This document shows, piece by piece, positions 1-7,408 of a stretch of DNA of 51,735 nt. Position 1 is the first letter of the stretch. Each line of letters begins with the position of its first letter. Source of the DNA: Bacillota bacterium (GTDB lineage: Bacteria; Bacillota; Clostridia; Christensenellales; Pumilibacteraceae); assembly GCA_009779975.1 (NCBI GenBank), contig WRAY01000016.1, positions 1 to 51,735 on the forward strand, given 5' to 3'. The translations under genes and the position numbers were made by a program. The notes under the pieces were generated by a model that was not told where the DNA came from, did not search any database, and saw nothing but the letters and a program-made list of their open reading frames with translations.

Positions 1-58
1 CGTATACAAGGCATAGCGTTAAAAGTAATTAAAAATTTGAATTAAGGGAAAAAGATAT

Positions 59-268
59 ATGGGAACAAAGAGAAAAAGGATAAAATATAGATGTTCGAAC
101 TGTGACACTATAATCTCCGATTTGGGCGCTTGTGAAGAGAGCATCTTGTATTGTGCTGTTTGCAAAAGTTCCCACATGGTAGCATATGATGGAAAAGAGC
201 TGAAAACATCAGTTCGCTTTATGCGTGCTGGAATGGAGGTATCAGAAGATATAAATAACTCGGCATAG
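59..268 (+). CDS. Small zinc-ribbon protein, unknown
   Basis: This is a 69-residue protein with two CxxC knuckles (C12-x2-C15 and C32-x2-C35) and an additional Cys25, the pattern of a zinc ribbon. A purine-rich AAGGGA lies about 10 bases before the ATG and may serve as ribosome binding site. Basic residues cluster at the N-terminus (GTKRKRIKYR). It resembles small phage or plasmid zinc-ribbon proteins in size, but I cannot assign a family. It lies left of the terminator at 468-541, so it may belong to a neighbouring element or the host rather than the filamentous phage. Confidence 0.55.
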   Translation: MGTKRKRIKYRCSNCDTIISDLGACEESILYCAVCKSSHMVAYDGKELKTSVRFMRAGMEVSEDINNSA

Positions 269-335
269 TATTAAAGGATATAACAATAGAAAGTAAGAAA
301 AAGAAAAATACAATTTAATAATAGGTGCATGTAAA

Positions 336-446
336 TTGCGAATATTGGTGGGTAATCAATCCGTAAATCCTATATGGCAAATTGCAAGTGAATGTGACGA
401 TGCAACCGGAAGTTATGATATAGCAATCTTGACTAAAAAAGTTTAG
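336..446 (+). CDS. Possible 36-residue ORF or gene remnant
   Basis: A TTG-initiated frame of 36 codons starts with the hydrophobic strand MRILVGNQS and ends TKKV before a TAG. AGGTG stands about 9 bases upstream of the TTG. It is too short to identify; it could be a truncated N-terminus of a larger gene interrupted at the element's left flank, or chance. It is followed by a strong terminator-like hairpin. Confidence 0.2.
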   Translation: MRILVGNQSVNPIWQIASECDDATGSYDIAILTKKV

Positions 447-467
447 ACCTATATCAAGCTATCAAGG

Positions 468-541
468 CCGCACAGAAACGAAAAGACTATGAGTCCAAAA
501 AAAATGGATAAACAGTCGGTCGTTTCTGTGCGGTCTTTTTT
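468..541 (+). terminator. Rho-independent terminator with long loop
   Basis: A 14-base arm at 468-481 (CCGCACAGAAACGA) is exactly complementary to 520-533 and is followed by an uninterrupted T run from 535. The loop is about 38 bases. It closes the 59-446 region and insulates it from the phage-like genes to the right. The rest of 269-800 holds no supported gene beyond the 36-codon frame and the hairpins described separately. Confidence 0.65.
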
Positions 542-651
542 GTGTTTTTAGCACTTTTGTGTGTCTTCGACACTTTTGTTGTTGGAAGAGTTCTAATAAT
601 TTGTATTTATATTTCAGAAAGATTTTTGATAAACTTCAAGAAATTTTTTAT

Positions 652-694
652 AAGTGTTCAGTTTAAGAACACTTTGACACTTAAAATTGAGTCA
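652..694. promoter_or_regulatory. Two adjoining inverted repeats upstream of the regulator
   Basis: AAGTGTTC (652-659) is complementary to GAACACTT (667-674) around a 7-base loop. It abuts a near-palindrome at 675-694 (TGACAC...GAGTCA with one mismatch) that resembles the perfect palindrome at 2045-2064. They lie about 110 bases before the HTH gene, where an operator or transcript 5' structure would be expected. A separate 5-bp hairpin GTGTC-TTC-GACAC sits at 561-573 and is repeated almost base for base, with its TTTTGTYG tail, at 1901-1920. Confidence 0.4.
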
Positions 695-715
695 TAGGCT
701 TGTGGCAAAAGAGAA

Positions 716-793
716 GTGTCCAGACACAAAAGAAAATGTCAAGACAAAAGGTTCGAAGACCTAAATAGAAAAGGGTTGAAAACCCAAAGGAGG
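716..793 (+). promoter_or_regulatory. Four tandem mini-hairpins leading into a Shine-Dalgarno
   Basis: Four short inverted repeats follow one another: GTGTC-CA-GACAC (716-727), TGTC-AA-GACA (737-746), GGTT-CGAA-GACC (750-761) and GGGTT-GAA-AACCC (773-785). The last one touches the SD AAAGGAGG (786-793) of the gene at 802. The sequences differ but the shape is the same, so the RNA fold rather than a protein-binding word seems to be kept. Probable role: translational control or 5' stabilisation (inference). Confidence 0.55.
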
Positions 794-801
794 AAAGCAC
801 C

Positions 802-1143
802 GTGAGTGCGTTGAAGCGGCGAAAGAGAATTTTATATGCGTTAAATTCAAGAAGGCAAGAAACTTTAGAAAATCTTGCGAAAGAGTTTAATGTATCTAAA
901 ATGACAATTCGTCGTGACATAGACGAACTTAGCGGCTGCTATCCGATTTATACAGAGCAAGGCAAGGGCGGCGGAATTCGGGTTATGGAAGGTTTTCAGG
1001 CGAATAAGGAATACATAAACACCGAACAAACACAACTCCTAAAAAGAATCCTGCCAACTCTTGACGGAAAAGACGCTCAATTAATGGAGGAGTTATTGGA
1101 ACGCTTTGCTATGCCGGACAAGCCTAAAAAAAGAGTAATCTGA
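802..1143 (+). CDS. DeoR/HTH_11-type transcription regulator of the element
   Basis: This 113-residue protein has an N-terminal winged helix-turn-helix: KRRKRILYALNSRRQETLENLAKEFNVSKMTIRRDIDEL is the classic DeoR-type recognition region (about residues 5-45), with the VSKMTIRRDI helix diagnostic. The sensor domain of full-length DeoR proteins (about 250 residues) is absent; the remaining 60 residues are charged and end in a basic tail. It starts at GTG 802, supported by AAAGGAGG eight bases upstream. As the first gene of the element it is the likely lysogeny or copy-control regulator. Four tandem hairpins in its leader suggest translational control. Confidence 0.7.
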   Translation: MSALKRRKRILYALNSRRQETLENLAKEFNVSKMTIRRDIDELSGCYPIYTEQGKGGGIRVMEGFQANKEYINTEQTQLLKRILPTLDGKDAQLMEELLERFAMPDKPKKRVI

Positions 1144-1380
1144 CGGACGCAAAAAACCGATTTTGAATAGGGACGGCCGCCTCATCTAATCGCCGGAAAC
1201 TTTTGTTTCAAATGCTTTCCGTTTACAGATTATAAAAAAACTACAACTTAATTAGCCGCTTAATCGTGACGGCTGCAGCCACAGACCAAAGTCATGACAA
1301 GAGGCACAAAATCCATAAACCTTGAAAACAAAACACAATTGAAATGCGAATTTGTTTTTACAAAAGGTTTGTGACAAAAA

Positions 1381-1401
1381 GCGTCATTGACGCAAAGGAG
1401 G
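1381..1401 (+). promoter_or_regulatory. Mini-hairpin fused to Shine-Dalgarno
   Basis: GCGTC-ATT-GACGC (1381-1393) is immediately followed by AAAGGAGG (1394-1401) and the ATG at 1412. The same shape with different stem bases occurs at 8799-8841, 9425-9452 and 9916-9929. The rest of the 1144-1380 gap shows no gene or clear promoter. Confidence 0.55.
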
Positions 1402-1411
1402 TTTTAAGCAA

Positions 1412-1678
1412 ATGGCAAACAACCCTAACAAGCGTCGCTGGTCAGTCCCGTCCAAGCGTGCAAAGAAGTATGTTGAGGACAGACGAGCAAAGGTTCACAC
1501 TGCGGGCCCGAAAGAAGGAAAGGAGCTAACTGATTATGAAGCAGGAATTCGCAGCGGATACTTGCAATGTCAATCAGACCATGCCGCTATCTACAAATAC
1601 AAAAAGGCAATGTCAGAAGGAAAGACAAAGCAAGAGGCAGCAGAAATCGCATCAACACGCAAACCGAAAGGTGCATAA
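1412..1678 (+). CDS. Small basic protein, unknown
   Basis: An 88-residue, highly basic, soluble protein without signal or membrane segment. Its N-terminus is Arg/Lys-rich (NNPNKRRWSVPSKRAKKYVEDRRAK), and the C-terminal half (SDHAAIYKYKKAMSEGKTKQEAAEIASTRKPKGA) looks like a short helical unit. The start is fixed by AAAGGAGG ten bases upstream. It sits before the ssDNA-binding candidate and may bind nucleic acid or act in early replication control. I do not recognise the family. Confidence 0.6.
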   Translation: MANNPNKRRWSVPSKRAKKYVEDRRAKVHTAGPKEGKELTDYEAGIRSGYLQCQSDHAAIYKYKKAMSEGKTKQEAAEIASTRKPKGA

Positions 1679-1724
1679 TCAACGGTTCAACGCAAACAAA
1701 AATAATTAATAGGAGGACAAGAAA

Positions 1725-1901
1725 ATGGATATAAAACTTATAAAAGCCGATTGGAAAAAAGGCACAAGCAAAAAAACAGGCAAGGATTATATTGCGCTTG
1801 AAATTACATTGCAAGGAACGGAAAAATTCACCGTTACTCAAATGGTTTTTTTGAACGATATGCAGTGCCAACTTCTCGGAATTGAAAAACCGAAAGCATA
1901 G
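1725..1901 (+). CDS. Probable phage ssDNA-binding protein (gpV-like)
   Basis: A 58-residue protein starting at ATG 1725 after the SD AGGAGG (1711-1716). The pattern KADWKKGTSKKTGKDYIALEITLQG, then alternating beta-like residues (KFTVTQMVFLNDMQCQLL), matches the short OB-fold layout of filamentous-phage and small plasmid ssDNA-binding proteins: a basic turn TGK-x-Y followed by beta strands. Such a protein coats the displaced plus strand and in Ff phages also represses translation of the replication gene. Position between the regulator and structural genes fits. Assignment is from pattern and context only. Confidence 0.5.
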   Translation: MDIKLIKADWKKGTSKKTGKDYIALEITLQGTEKFTVTQMVFLNDMQCQLLGIEKPKA

Positions 1902-2127
1902 TGTCTTCGACACTTTTGTCGGGTTTTGCTAATATTAGCACTCTCCGTCAAGTTATCTAAGATACAAAAACAGAGTTTAATGGTGGTAAGTCGGCATGGG
2001 CAAATATCTGTGCCGATTGACCGTCATTATACTAACTAATTAACGACACTCAAAATTGAGTGTCGAAGGGTATCATTGATACCCGTTGTCTTGACATGAT
2101 AGAAAAACTATCATGCAAGAAAAGGAG
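1901..2127 (+). promoter_or_regulatory. Gene-free leader with five hairpins before the structural operon
   Basis: Hairpins in order: GTGTC-TTC-GACAC (1901-1913, touching the previous stop), TCGGCA...TGCCGA around 1992-2020, a 20-base palindrome GACACTCAAAATTGAGTGTC (2045-2064), GGGTATC-ATT-GATACCC (2068-2084) and CATGATAG-AAAAA-CTATCATG (2095-2115). The last is followed within 5 bases by the SD AAAAGGAG (2120-2127) of the gene at 2138. This is the densest hairpin leader in the element and stands before its longest operon. A TTGACA at 2091-2096 lacks a fitting -10. Confidence 0.5.
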
Positions 2128-2137
2128 AAATTTATAA

Positions 2138-4036
2138 ATGAAAAAAATTAACTTAAAAAATTTAAGAAAAAAAAGTAAACTTTTGCTTGCGGTGGTGCTA
2201 TTGATTGCATTATTCGCAGGTTCTTTAATGGCAGGATTTTTTTTGAGTCCACGACAAACAATGGGGGTTGAGGCACAAGGAAATTCGGTGCAGACTTCAT
2301 TCACTCACCCTTTTAGCGGTTCATTTGAAACAGTTTTTGACGGCGATGACGGGATTGTAACCATATATAATAACATTGCTTTTAATAGAATTCCGAACAT
2401 CATGGACATGGCGTTTCATTTATATCACGGAAATTTATCTAGTCATATGCACGGATACACAAATTGGTACCCTTTTCATAATTATTATATGACGGGTTAC
2501 GGTCTTGGTCCTCATGCTGACACATGGCCATTTCCGCCAAACACCATAATTTGGAGAGAAATTATCGGAGCATTTTTGTGGAATATACAAGGACCTTCTG
2601 TTAATTCGCATTTCACAGTTGTTTTATCATATTGGACATGTTGTTGTGACGGCTTTGAAAATATTGTTCTTGGGTATCATGTTATTTCTACTGAAGAAGG
2701 CATATCGCCTCCCCCCGATCCACCTGCACCAAACGGCTTTGAGTTTTCGGGTTGGTATAGAGATGCCGCTTTCACTCAACCATTCACAGGTGGTGTTGTA
2801 ACAGGTGACATTACTCTTCATGCAAGATTTGTGCCGATAGTATACATTATCGGCTTTAATTTGAACGGCGGAACTATGGGAGTAACTTTTATGGAGTTTA
2901 CTATTGAGTGTGAAACATTTATGCTACCCGTTCCAATAAGCAGAGGACGAACATTTGAGGGGTGGTATAATAATTCGGATTTTACAGGCACTCCGATTGC
3001 TGAGATAACACAAGGCACTTTTAGCAACTTTCAATTATTTGCCCGTTGGAGCATTAACACCTACACTATTACATACAACCTTAACGGCGGTTCTTTCGTG
3101 TCAACTGCTCCCGATACATTCACTATGAGCAGTGCGAATATAACACTTCCTATCCCACATCGTGACGGTTTTTTGTTTGGCGGTTGGTTCGATAATTCAG
3201 CACTAACCGGAGCGGCAGTAACACATATCCCTCACGGCTCGGTTGACGACAGAGAGTTTTTTGCAAGGTGGGAAGTAATAATCTACAACATAACCTACAC
3301 CCTCAACGGCGGAAATTTAACGGGACACCCAACAACTTTCACTATTGAAAGTGATGCAATTACGCTCGTTGAGCCAACCCGCCAAGGTCACTATTTTCGC
3401 GGTTGGTATAGTAATGCAGAATTCACAGGCAATCCCGTTGCTGAAATTGAGCAAGGCACATTTGGAAATATTCGATTGTATGCTAGGTGGGAGATTATGC
3501 GTTTCACTGTAACATTTATTGTGCAAGGCGAAGTATGGCAGGAAATAGTTGTTGACTATGGCACAGTATTGGGACAAGCATCTTTACTGGATATTGAGAG
3601 CGGTGAGTTAGTGGAAGTATTTTTAGATTATTTTTTGTCAACGGCTTTTCATCTTGATAATGCAATCGTGGGCGACATTGAGTTGTTTGCTACAAGTGGC
3701 TTTTCCATAATGAACAGCATCACTTTTAATGTCAGGGGACAAAGAACTACTCACTGGCTTCCGCATAATGAGAGACTGAATGTTTTGTTCGCTCCTCAGC
3801 ATTTCGGATATGTTTTCGTTGCATGGTATCATGATGAGGCACTTGAACAACGGGTTGCATTGACCGATAGATTGACATCAAACATTGAATTGTTTGCAAG
3901 ATTTGAGCCTATTATTGCGATTGATTATGAGCCTATGCCGTGGTTTGAATTGTGGTGGGTTTGGGTTCTTGCAGGACTGGCTATTTTTGCCGGCGGAACG
4001 ATTGCGATACTTGTCGTGAAGTTGAAAAGGGGGTAA
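2138..4036 (+). CDS. InlB/Listeria-Bacteroides repeat surface protein with C-terminal anchor; adsorption protein candidate
   Basis: 632 residues. A signal/anchor segment (15-36) is followed by a unique aromatic-rich domain (about 50-190) and then repeats of the InlB B / Flg_new type. Hallmarks are GWYxNxxFTGxPxxxIxxGTF...LFARW and YNLNGG. Clear copies lie at about 200-231, 236-305, 309-378 and 381-452, with degenerate copies at 454-520 and 527-590. A transmembrane helix (606-628) and basic KLKRG close the protein. Export, ectodomain and C-terminal anchor match the architecture of inovirus pIII, the virion-tip adsorption protein, so I infer that role. The repeats are usually found in Gram-positive adhesins. 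It starts the structural operon; the next gene begins 4 bases later. Confidence 0.7.
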   Translation: MKKINLKNLRKKSKLLLAVVLLIALFAGSLMAGFFLSPRQTMGVEAQGNSVQTSFTHPFSGSFETVFDGDDGIVTIYNNIAFNRIPNIMDMAFHLYHGNLSSHMHGYTNWYPFHNYYMTGYGLGPHADTWPFPPNTIIWREIIGAFLWNIQGPSVNSHFTVVLSYWTCCCDGFENIVLGYHVISTEEGISPPPDPPAPNGFEFSGWYRDAAFTQPFTGGVVTGDITLHARFVPIVYIIGFNLNGGTMGVTFMEFTIECETFMLPVPISRGRTFEGWYNNSDFTGTPIAEITQGTFSNFQLFARWSINTYTITYNLNGGSFVSTAPDTFTMSSANITLPIPHRDGFLFGGWFDNSALTGAAVTHIPHGSVDDREFFARWEVIIYNITYTLNGGNLTGHPTTFTIESDAITLVEPTRQGHYFRGWYSNAEFTGNPVAEIEQGTFGNIRLYARWEIMRFTVTFIVQGEVWQEIVVDYGTVLGQASLLDIESGELVEVFLDYFLSTAFHLDNAIVGDIELFATSGFSIMNSITFNVRGQRTTHWLPHNERLNVLFAPQHFGYVFVAWYHDEALEQRVALTDRLTSNIELFARFEPIIAIDYEPMPWFELWWVWVLAGLAIFAGGTIAILVVKLKRG

Positions 4037-4040
4037 CAGT

Positions 4041-5114
4041 ATGAAAAAGTTTTTTGCTATTTTTCTAGTCCTTATCTTTCTCTTAAGCATTGTTCTTGTT
4101 GTTGTCGGGTTCACTACGGACATTTTTGACCTCAATGACGGTGAGCCCGTCATAACTCGCGAGGATCTAGACAACGCACATCAAGCAGGCTTTAATCAAG
4201 GCTTTCAACTAGGAACAAGGGAGTTGCAAACCTTCCGTGACCGTATCGAGGAACTTGAAAATGAGGTTGAATATTGGCAAAACAGATATGCTGAAATGCG
4301 TGAGTATTTAGAGGGAATTATTCGAGAGTTAAACGAAAAAATACTTTCTCAAATGGCTCATGTTGATGTTTTGCATAATCTCATTATCTATCTTGTTGAC
4401 TATGGCTTAGGTAATTTTTTTGAGTCAAATTCTTTTGAGTTCTTACAAACTTTGGAGCAAGTATACCTAACGATTTTAGGGCAGATTGAAAATGACATAG
4501 CATATTTGAATTGGTGGCTTGATGAGATTTTACCATCATTATTTCCGCCTATAACTCATCTTGAGGGCTACACCTTTGAACAGGTTGTATTCACGCACAG
4601 TTCAAAACTTGCACAGTGGAACGGATATAACGCGGTCAGAGAATTTGCGATTACCAACATTCAGTGGTTTGAATCTATGATTGGTGCCAATCCTTCACCT
4701 GATAGATGGGGAAGTTGGCAGGGACAGGCTTATTGTTGTTTTTCGCATAATCCGGCTTGTCCTAGAAACTGTCCTGCGACAGGGCGAACTCGTACAGAAT
4801 GGGAAGCTCAAGTCGGTTGGACTACTTATTGGAATTGGTGGTATGAACGAGATTATTTTATTAGAGTGTATTCATTTAACAGGCAGCAATCAATAAATTT
4901 AAGACCGATTGTTGATAGATATTATTCCTTGCTGCAACAATTTAATCAACTTAGGGAAGAGCGACTAATTCAAATAACCGCACAACGGGCAATTGCCGAA
5001 CACATGCTAGGCGGTCAGATCTCCGCTCGTGAACATTTTGAAACAAGACTCATTGAGGTTCGAGAACGCATAAAAGACAAAAGTGTCGAAGACACAGAGG
5101 AGGTGACTACATAA
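4041..5114 (+). CDS. Membrane-anchored coiled-coil protein, virion or assembly candidate
   Basis: 357 residues with an N-terminal membrane helix (about 4-26) and an extracytoplasmic remainder. A heptad-like coiled coil (LQTFRDRIEELENEVEYWQNRYAEMREYLEGIIRELNEKI) covers about residues 52-100. A Trp/Tyr-rich middle contains a Cys cluster CCFSHNPACPRNC near residue 231 that could form disulphides or bind metal. A further helical C-terminus ends VEDTEEVTT. It shares the anchor-plus-coil plan with the next gene, whose ATG overlaps its stop by one base, indicating translational coupling. I do not recognise the family. Confidence 0.6.
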   Translation: MKKFFAIFLVLIFLLSIVLVVVGFTTDIFDLNDGEPVITREDLDNAHQAGFNQGFQLGTRELQTFRDRIEELENEVEYWQNRYAEMREYLEGIIRELNEKILSQMAHVDVLHNLIIYLVDYGLGNFFESNSFEFLQTLEQVYLTILGQIENDIAYLNWWLDEILPSLFPPITHLEGYTFEQVVFTHSSKLAQWNGYNAVREFAITNIQWFESMIGANPSPDRWGSWQGQAYCCFSHNPACPRNCPATGRTRTEWEAQVGWTTYWNWWYERDYFIRVYSFNRQQSINLRPIVDRYYSLLQQFNQLREERLIQITAQRAIAEHMLGGQISAREHFETRLIEVRERIKDKSVEDTEEVTT

Positions 5115-5731
5115 TGAAAAAATGGGTAATACCGGTTGTGCTATTGACGGCAGGAATTATTATATGCTTATTGACCTATTTTGTCATCCTGAACTTTGAT
5201 TATATGCGTGCAAGAATTAGGGGTTACGAACTGTTTTCGCCCTATTATCTTGAATTAATTCATGAGCAAGGAAAGCAAAGCGGTGAATATGAAGCAAGAC
5301 AAGAGAGTGGCCGCCAAGAAGAGTATTACAGAAATATTATTGATGAGTTGGAAAGGGAATCTGAAAATCAACTAGAGCCCTGCACCGAAGAAGCAGACGA
5401 GTTAGAAAGAGAATTAGATGAACTTGATAATGAAACAATCGTTTTAAGGCTGGAATACTACAATGCCCGGCTTGAATTGCTTACTGCTCGGTATTCAATT
5501 GTTTTTGCTGAAATATCGTCTTTGCAATCGCAATTAAACGCTATTAATGTTGAATATGACGGGTTGAGAAATAATCTACAAATGAGCATTGTTAACTTGC
5601 AACGCTTAATGGCTTTGAGTGTAAAGCGGATAGAACTTTTGATGTCCTATAGCATATATTCCGCTGAATTAGTCGATCTGAACGCTGAAATCGAACAAAT
5701 AAAATTACAAATAGAGGAGGCAACTATATGA
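5114..5731 (+). CDS. Membrane-anchored coiled-coil protein
   Basis: 205 residues: a membrane helix at about 5-27 and then almost entirely charged helix with two coiled-coil stretches (about 70-120, very Glu-rich, and 135-205). The start ATG overlaps the upstream stop (TAATG); the SD AGAGGAGG lies directly after a GTGTC-GAA-GACAC hairpin (5083-5095) that is embedded in the preceding coding sequence. Its end overlaps the next ATG by 4 bases. It is probably a partner of the 357-residue protein in a cell-envelope or virion complex. No family recognised. Confidence 0.6.
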   Translation: MKKWVIPVVLLTAGIIICLLTYFVILNFDYMRARIRGYELFSPYYLELIHEQGKQSGEYEARQESGRQEEYYRNIIDELERESENQLEPCTEEADELERELDELDNETIVLRLEYYNARLELLTARYSIVFAEISSLQSQLNAINVEYDGLRNNLQMSIVNLQRLMALSVKRIELLMSYSIYSAELVDLNAEIEQIKLQIEEATI

Positions 5732-7260
5732 AGTTTTTTAAGTCAACATCAAATATTACATTAACAGCAAGACAAGTGCTATTGATGACAATTTCAATTA
5801 TTCTTCTTGTCGGATATATTTTTCTGCAATTTTTGATGCCGCAACTGCAAGCACCAATAAACGCAACTGCAGAAAACAATTTCAAAATAGAGAATTACGG
5901 CTTAAATATCGCATCATTTGTCCGAAGCACAAACCTTGAAGCACTGTCGGCATCCAACGAACACGCTGTCGGTGAACAAGGTCCTTACACAAGATACGAG
6001 GGCGATGTCTACACTGACTGCAACAGGCGAATTGTAGGAGTTTTTCATGAGGGTTTTTCGCTTATTCTAACCGAAGGCGAGGGTGATGAAAGCGTTGGCA
6101 TTGTTGCCGTAGGCGGTTGCACAACTCCGCTGTTCTACATCGAAGAGACAAACGAAGTTATTGACGGTGCTGGCTCATCATTGCAGTTCTATTTCGACTC
6201 ACTAAACATGCAGCACACTCTAAGGCTCGGAAACCGTCCTGTTCGGTCTAGGGGCATAAGTCCGTCATGCGAAGTTTTTTTGGTAAATATTCGATGGAAC
6301 AACAACGCAAATGATGTCCGTCCGGTCTATGCCTTTCGAGAGCAATTTTACTATGGTGCAAATCTTTTAAACCCTCTTTCGTGGTTTCGTCGCAGTGATA
6401 GATACCGTTACAAATATTTTGACATGATGAACAGAGAAATACCGATTGAATGGGTTGTGACAAGACAAGAGCAACTTGGAATTTCTCGTGGTGCCAGACT
6501 TGCTTTAGCATTTTTGACTAAAGGCATCTCTGAAACGATTATGGATTCATTTCTTGATTTAGGGGGTGCGTTCATTCGGGAGCAATGGACACTATCAGAT
6601 CTGAGAGTGTATTTAAGAAGCGAGCATCAGCATTTTTGGGCAAGGCTCGTGACCTATGACACACGGCAACACATCACAACTTTTGACGGCGAGTATTTGT
6701 TTATTCATCCCTACACTAATCAATTAACTAATTTTTGGGGTTTCCCTATATTCGACTCCCGAAGCGGTTTTCCCGTGTTTATTTATGAAGGGCAAATAGT
6801 CACTTTCGCCAGAGGTAGTCGGCGAGATGAGATTTATTTGGTTGAGCAGCCTTTAGTGGATAGTATCCTTTTGTTTAGTGCAACGGAAGATTTCTTCTTT
6901 GAGCATTTCGGCGAGGTATATATCGGAATCCTTGACAGCCCTGTTGGGCGATTAAATATCTTAGTCATTAATTCCGGAACAGATGAAAATCCGATATGGC
7001 GATGCGCTTTGGGGAATGACATATCAGACATGCTGCTTCCGATGCACATCTCGGACGGCTGGGGACGAGAGTCCGGCAACAGTTTACGCTATTTTCTTGA
7101 AGATCTATTAAATTTTAGCGGACTAAGCGGTTTCGGCGGTTTTTTAGATGGGTTTATACGAGTCGTCATCATCATCGGAATAATTCTCGGTGTTGCATTT
7201 GTCGGTTATATAATTTATTCGGTTGTAGTGTCACTCAAGAAAAAGAAGGAGGAGGGGTAA
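5728..7260 (+). CDS. Large double-anchored ectodomain protein, inovirus structural/assembly candidate
   Basis: 510 residues with an N-terminal membrane helix (about 15-36) and a C-terminal one (about 477-502) followed by KKKKEEG. The roughly 430-residue middle is predicted outside the membrane and is rich in aromatic residues and beta-type patterns with few Cys. ATGA overlap with the previous gene couples them. In Ff-type order the gene just before the small coat/ATPase pair encodes a minor coat protein; this could be that, or a membrane assembly partner of the ATPase (which lacks its own membrane helix). No family recognised. Confidence 0.55.
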   Translation: MKFFKSTSNITLTARQVLLMTISIILLVGYIFLQFLMPQLQAPINATAENNFKIENYGLNIASFVRSTNLEALSASNEHAVGEQGPYTRYEGDVYTDCNRRIVGVFHEGFSLILTEGEGDESVGIVAVGGCTTPLFYIEETNEVIDGAGSSLQFYFDSLNMQHTLRLGNRPVRSRGISPSCEVFLVNIRWNNNANDVRPVYAFREQFYYGANLLNPLSWFRRSDRYRYKYFDMMNREIPIEWVVTRQEQLGISRGARLALAFLTKGISETIMDSFLDLGGAFIREQWTLSDLRVYLRSEHQHFWARLVTYDTRQHITTFDGEYLFIHPYTNQLTNFWGFPIFDSRSGFPVFIYEGQIVTFARGSRRDEIYLVEQPLVDSILLFSATEDFFFEHFGEVYIGILDSPVGRLNILVINSGTDENPIWRCALGNDISDMLLPMHISDGWGRESGNSLRYFLEDLLNFSGLSGFGGFLDGFIRVVIIIGIILGVAFVGYIIYSVVVSLKKKKEEG

Positions 7261-7264
7261 AAAA

Positions 7265-7408
7265 ATGATAATAATTTGGATAATCGGAAAAATCATAAAA
7301 ACAATCGTACTCATCTTCAAAACAATCATCAAAATATTGGTATTTATCATAACACTTCCTATCAAATTTATAGTATTTATCATCAAAAAAATGAGTGGAG
7401 GTGAATAA
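7265..7408 (+). CDS. 47-residue Ile/Lys-rich membrane peptide; major coat protein candidate
   Basis: A short gene between the 510-residue protein and the Zot-like ATPase. The start ATG 7265 follows the SD GGAGGGG, and the TAA overlaps the ATPase ATG by one base. The peptide has 18 isoleucines and 7 lysines in 47 residues (MIIIWIIGKIIKTIVLIF...), with lysines spaced along a continuous hydrophobic helix and almost no acid until the terminal Glu. Size and basic helical character fit a filamentous-phage coat subunit (about 50 residues), though it lacks the usual acidic N-terminus and signal peptide. Alternatives: a pVII/pIX-like minor subunit or a membrane-active peptide. Confidence 0.55.
   Translation: MIIIWIIGKIIKTIVLIFKTIIKILVFIITLPIKFIVFIIKKMSGGE

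Noticed and set aside
681-920. Minus-strand 79-codon frame opposite the HTH gene, and similar antisense frames throughout
   Set aside because: Antisense shadows without SD or plausible protein composition.
2091-2119. TTGACA as promoter of the structural operon
   Set aside because: No acceptable -10 lies 16-18 bases downstream, and the region is occupied by hairpins.
7265-7408. 47-residue peptide as a type I toxin or bacteriocin
   Set aside because: It is translationally locked into the structural operon with no antisense RNA or immunity gene visible; a coat or assembly role fits better, though it is unproven.
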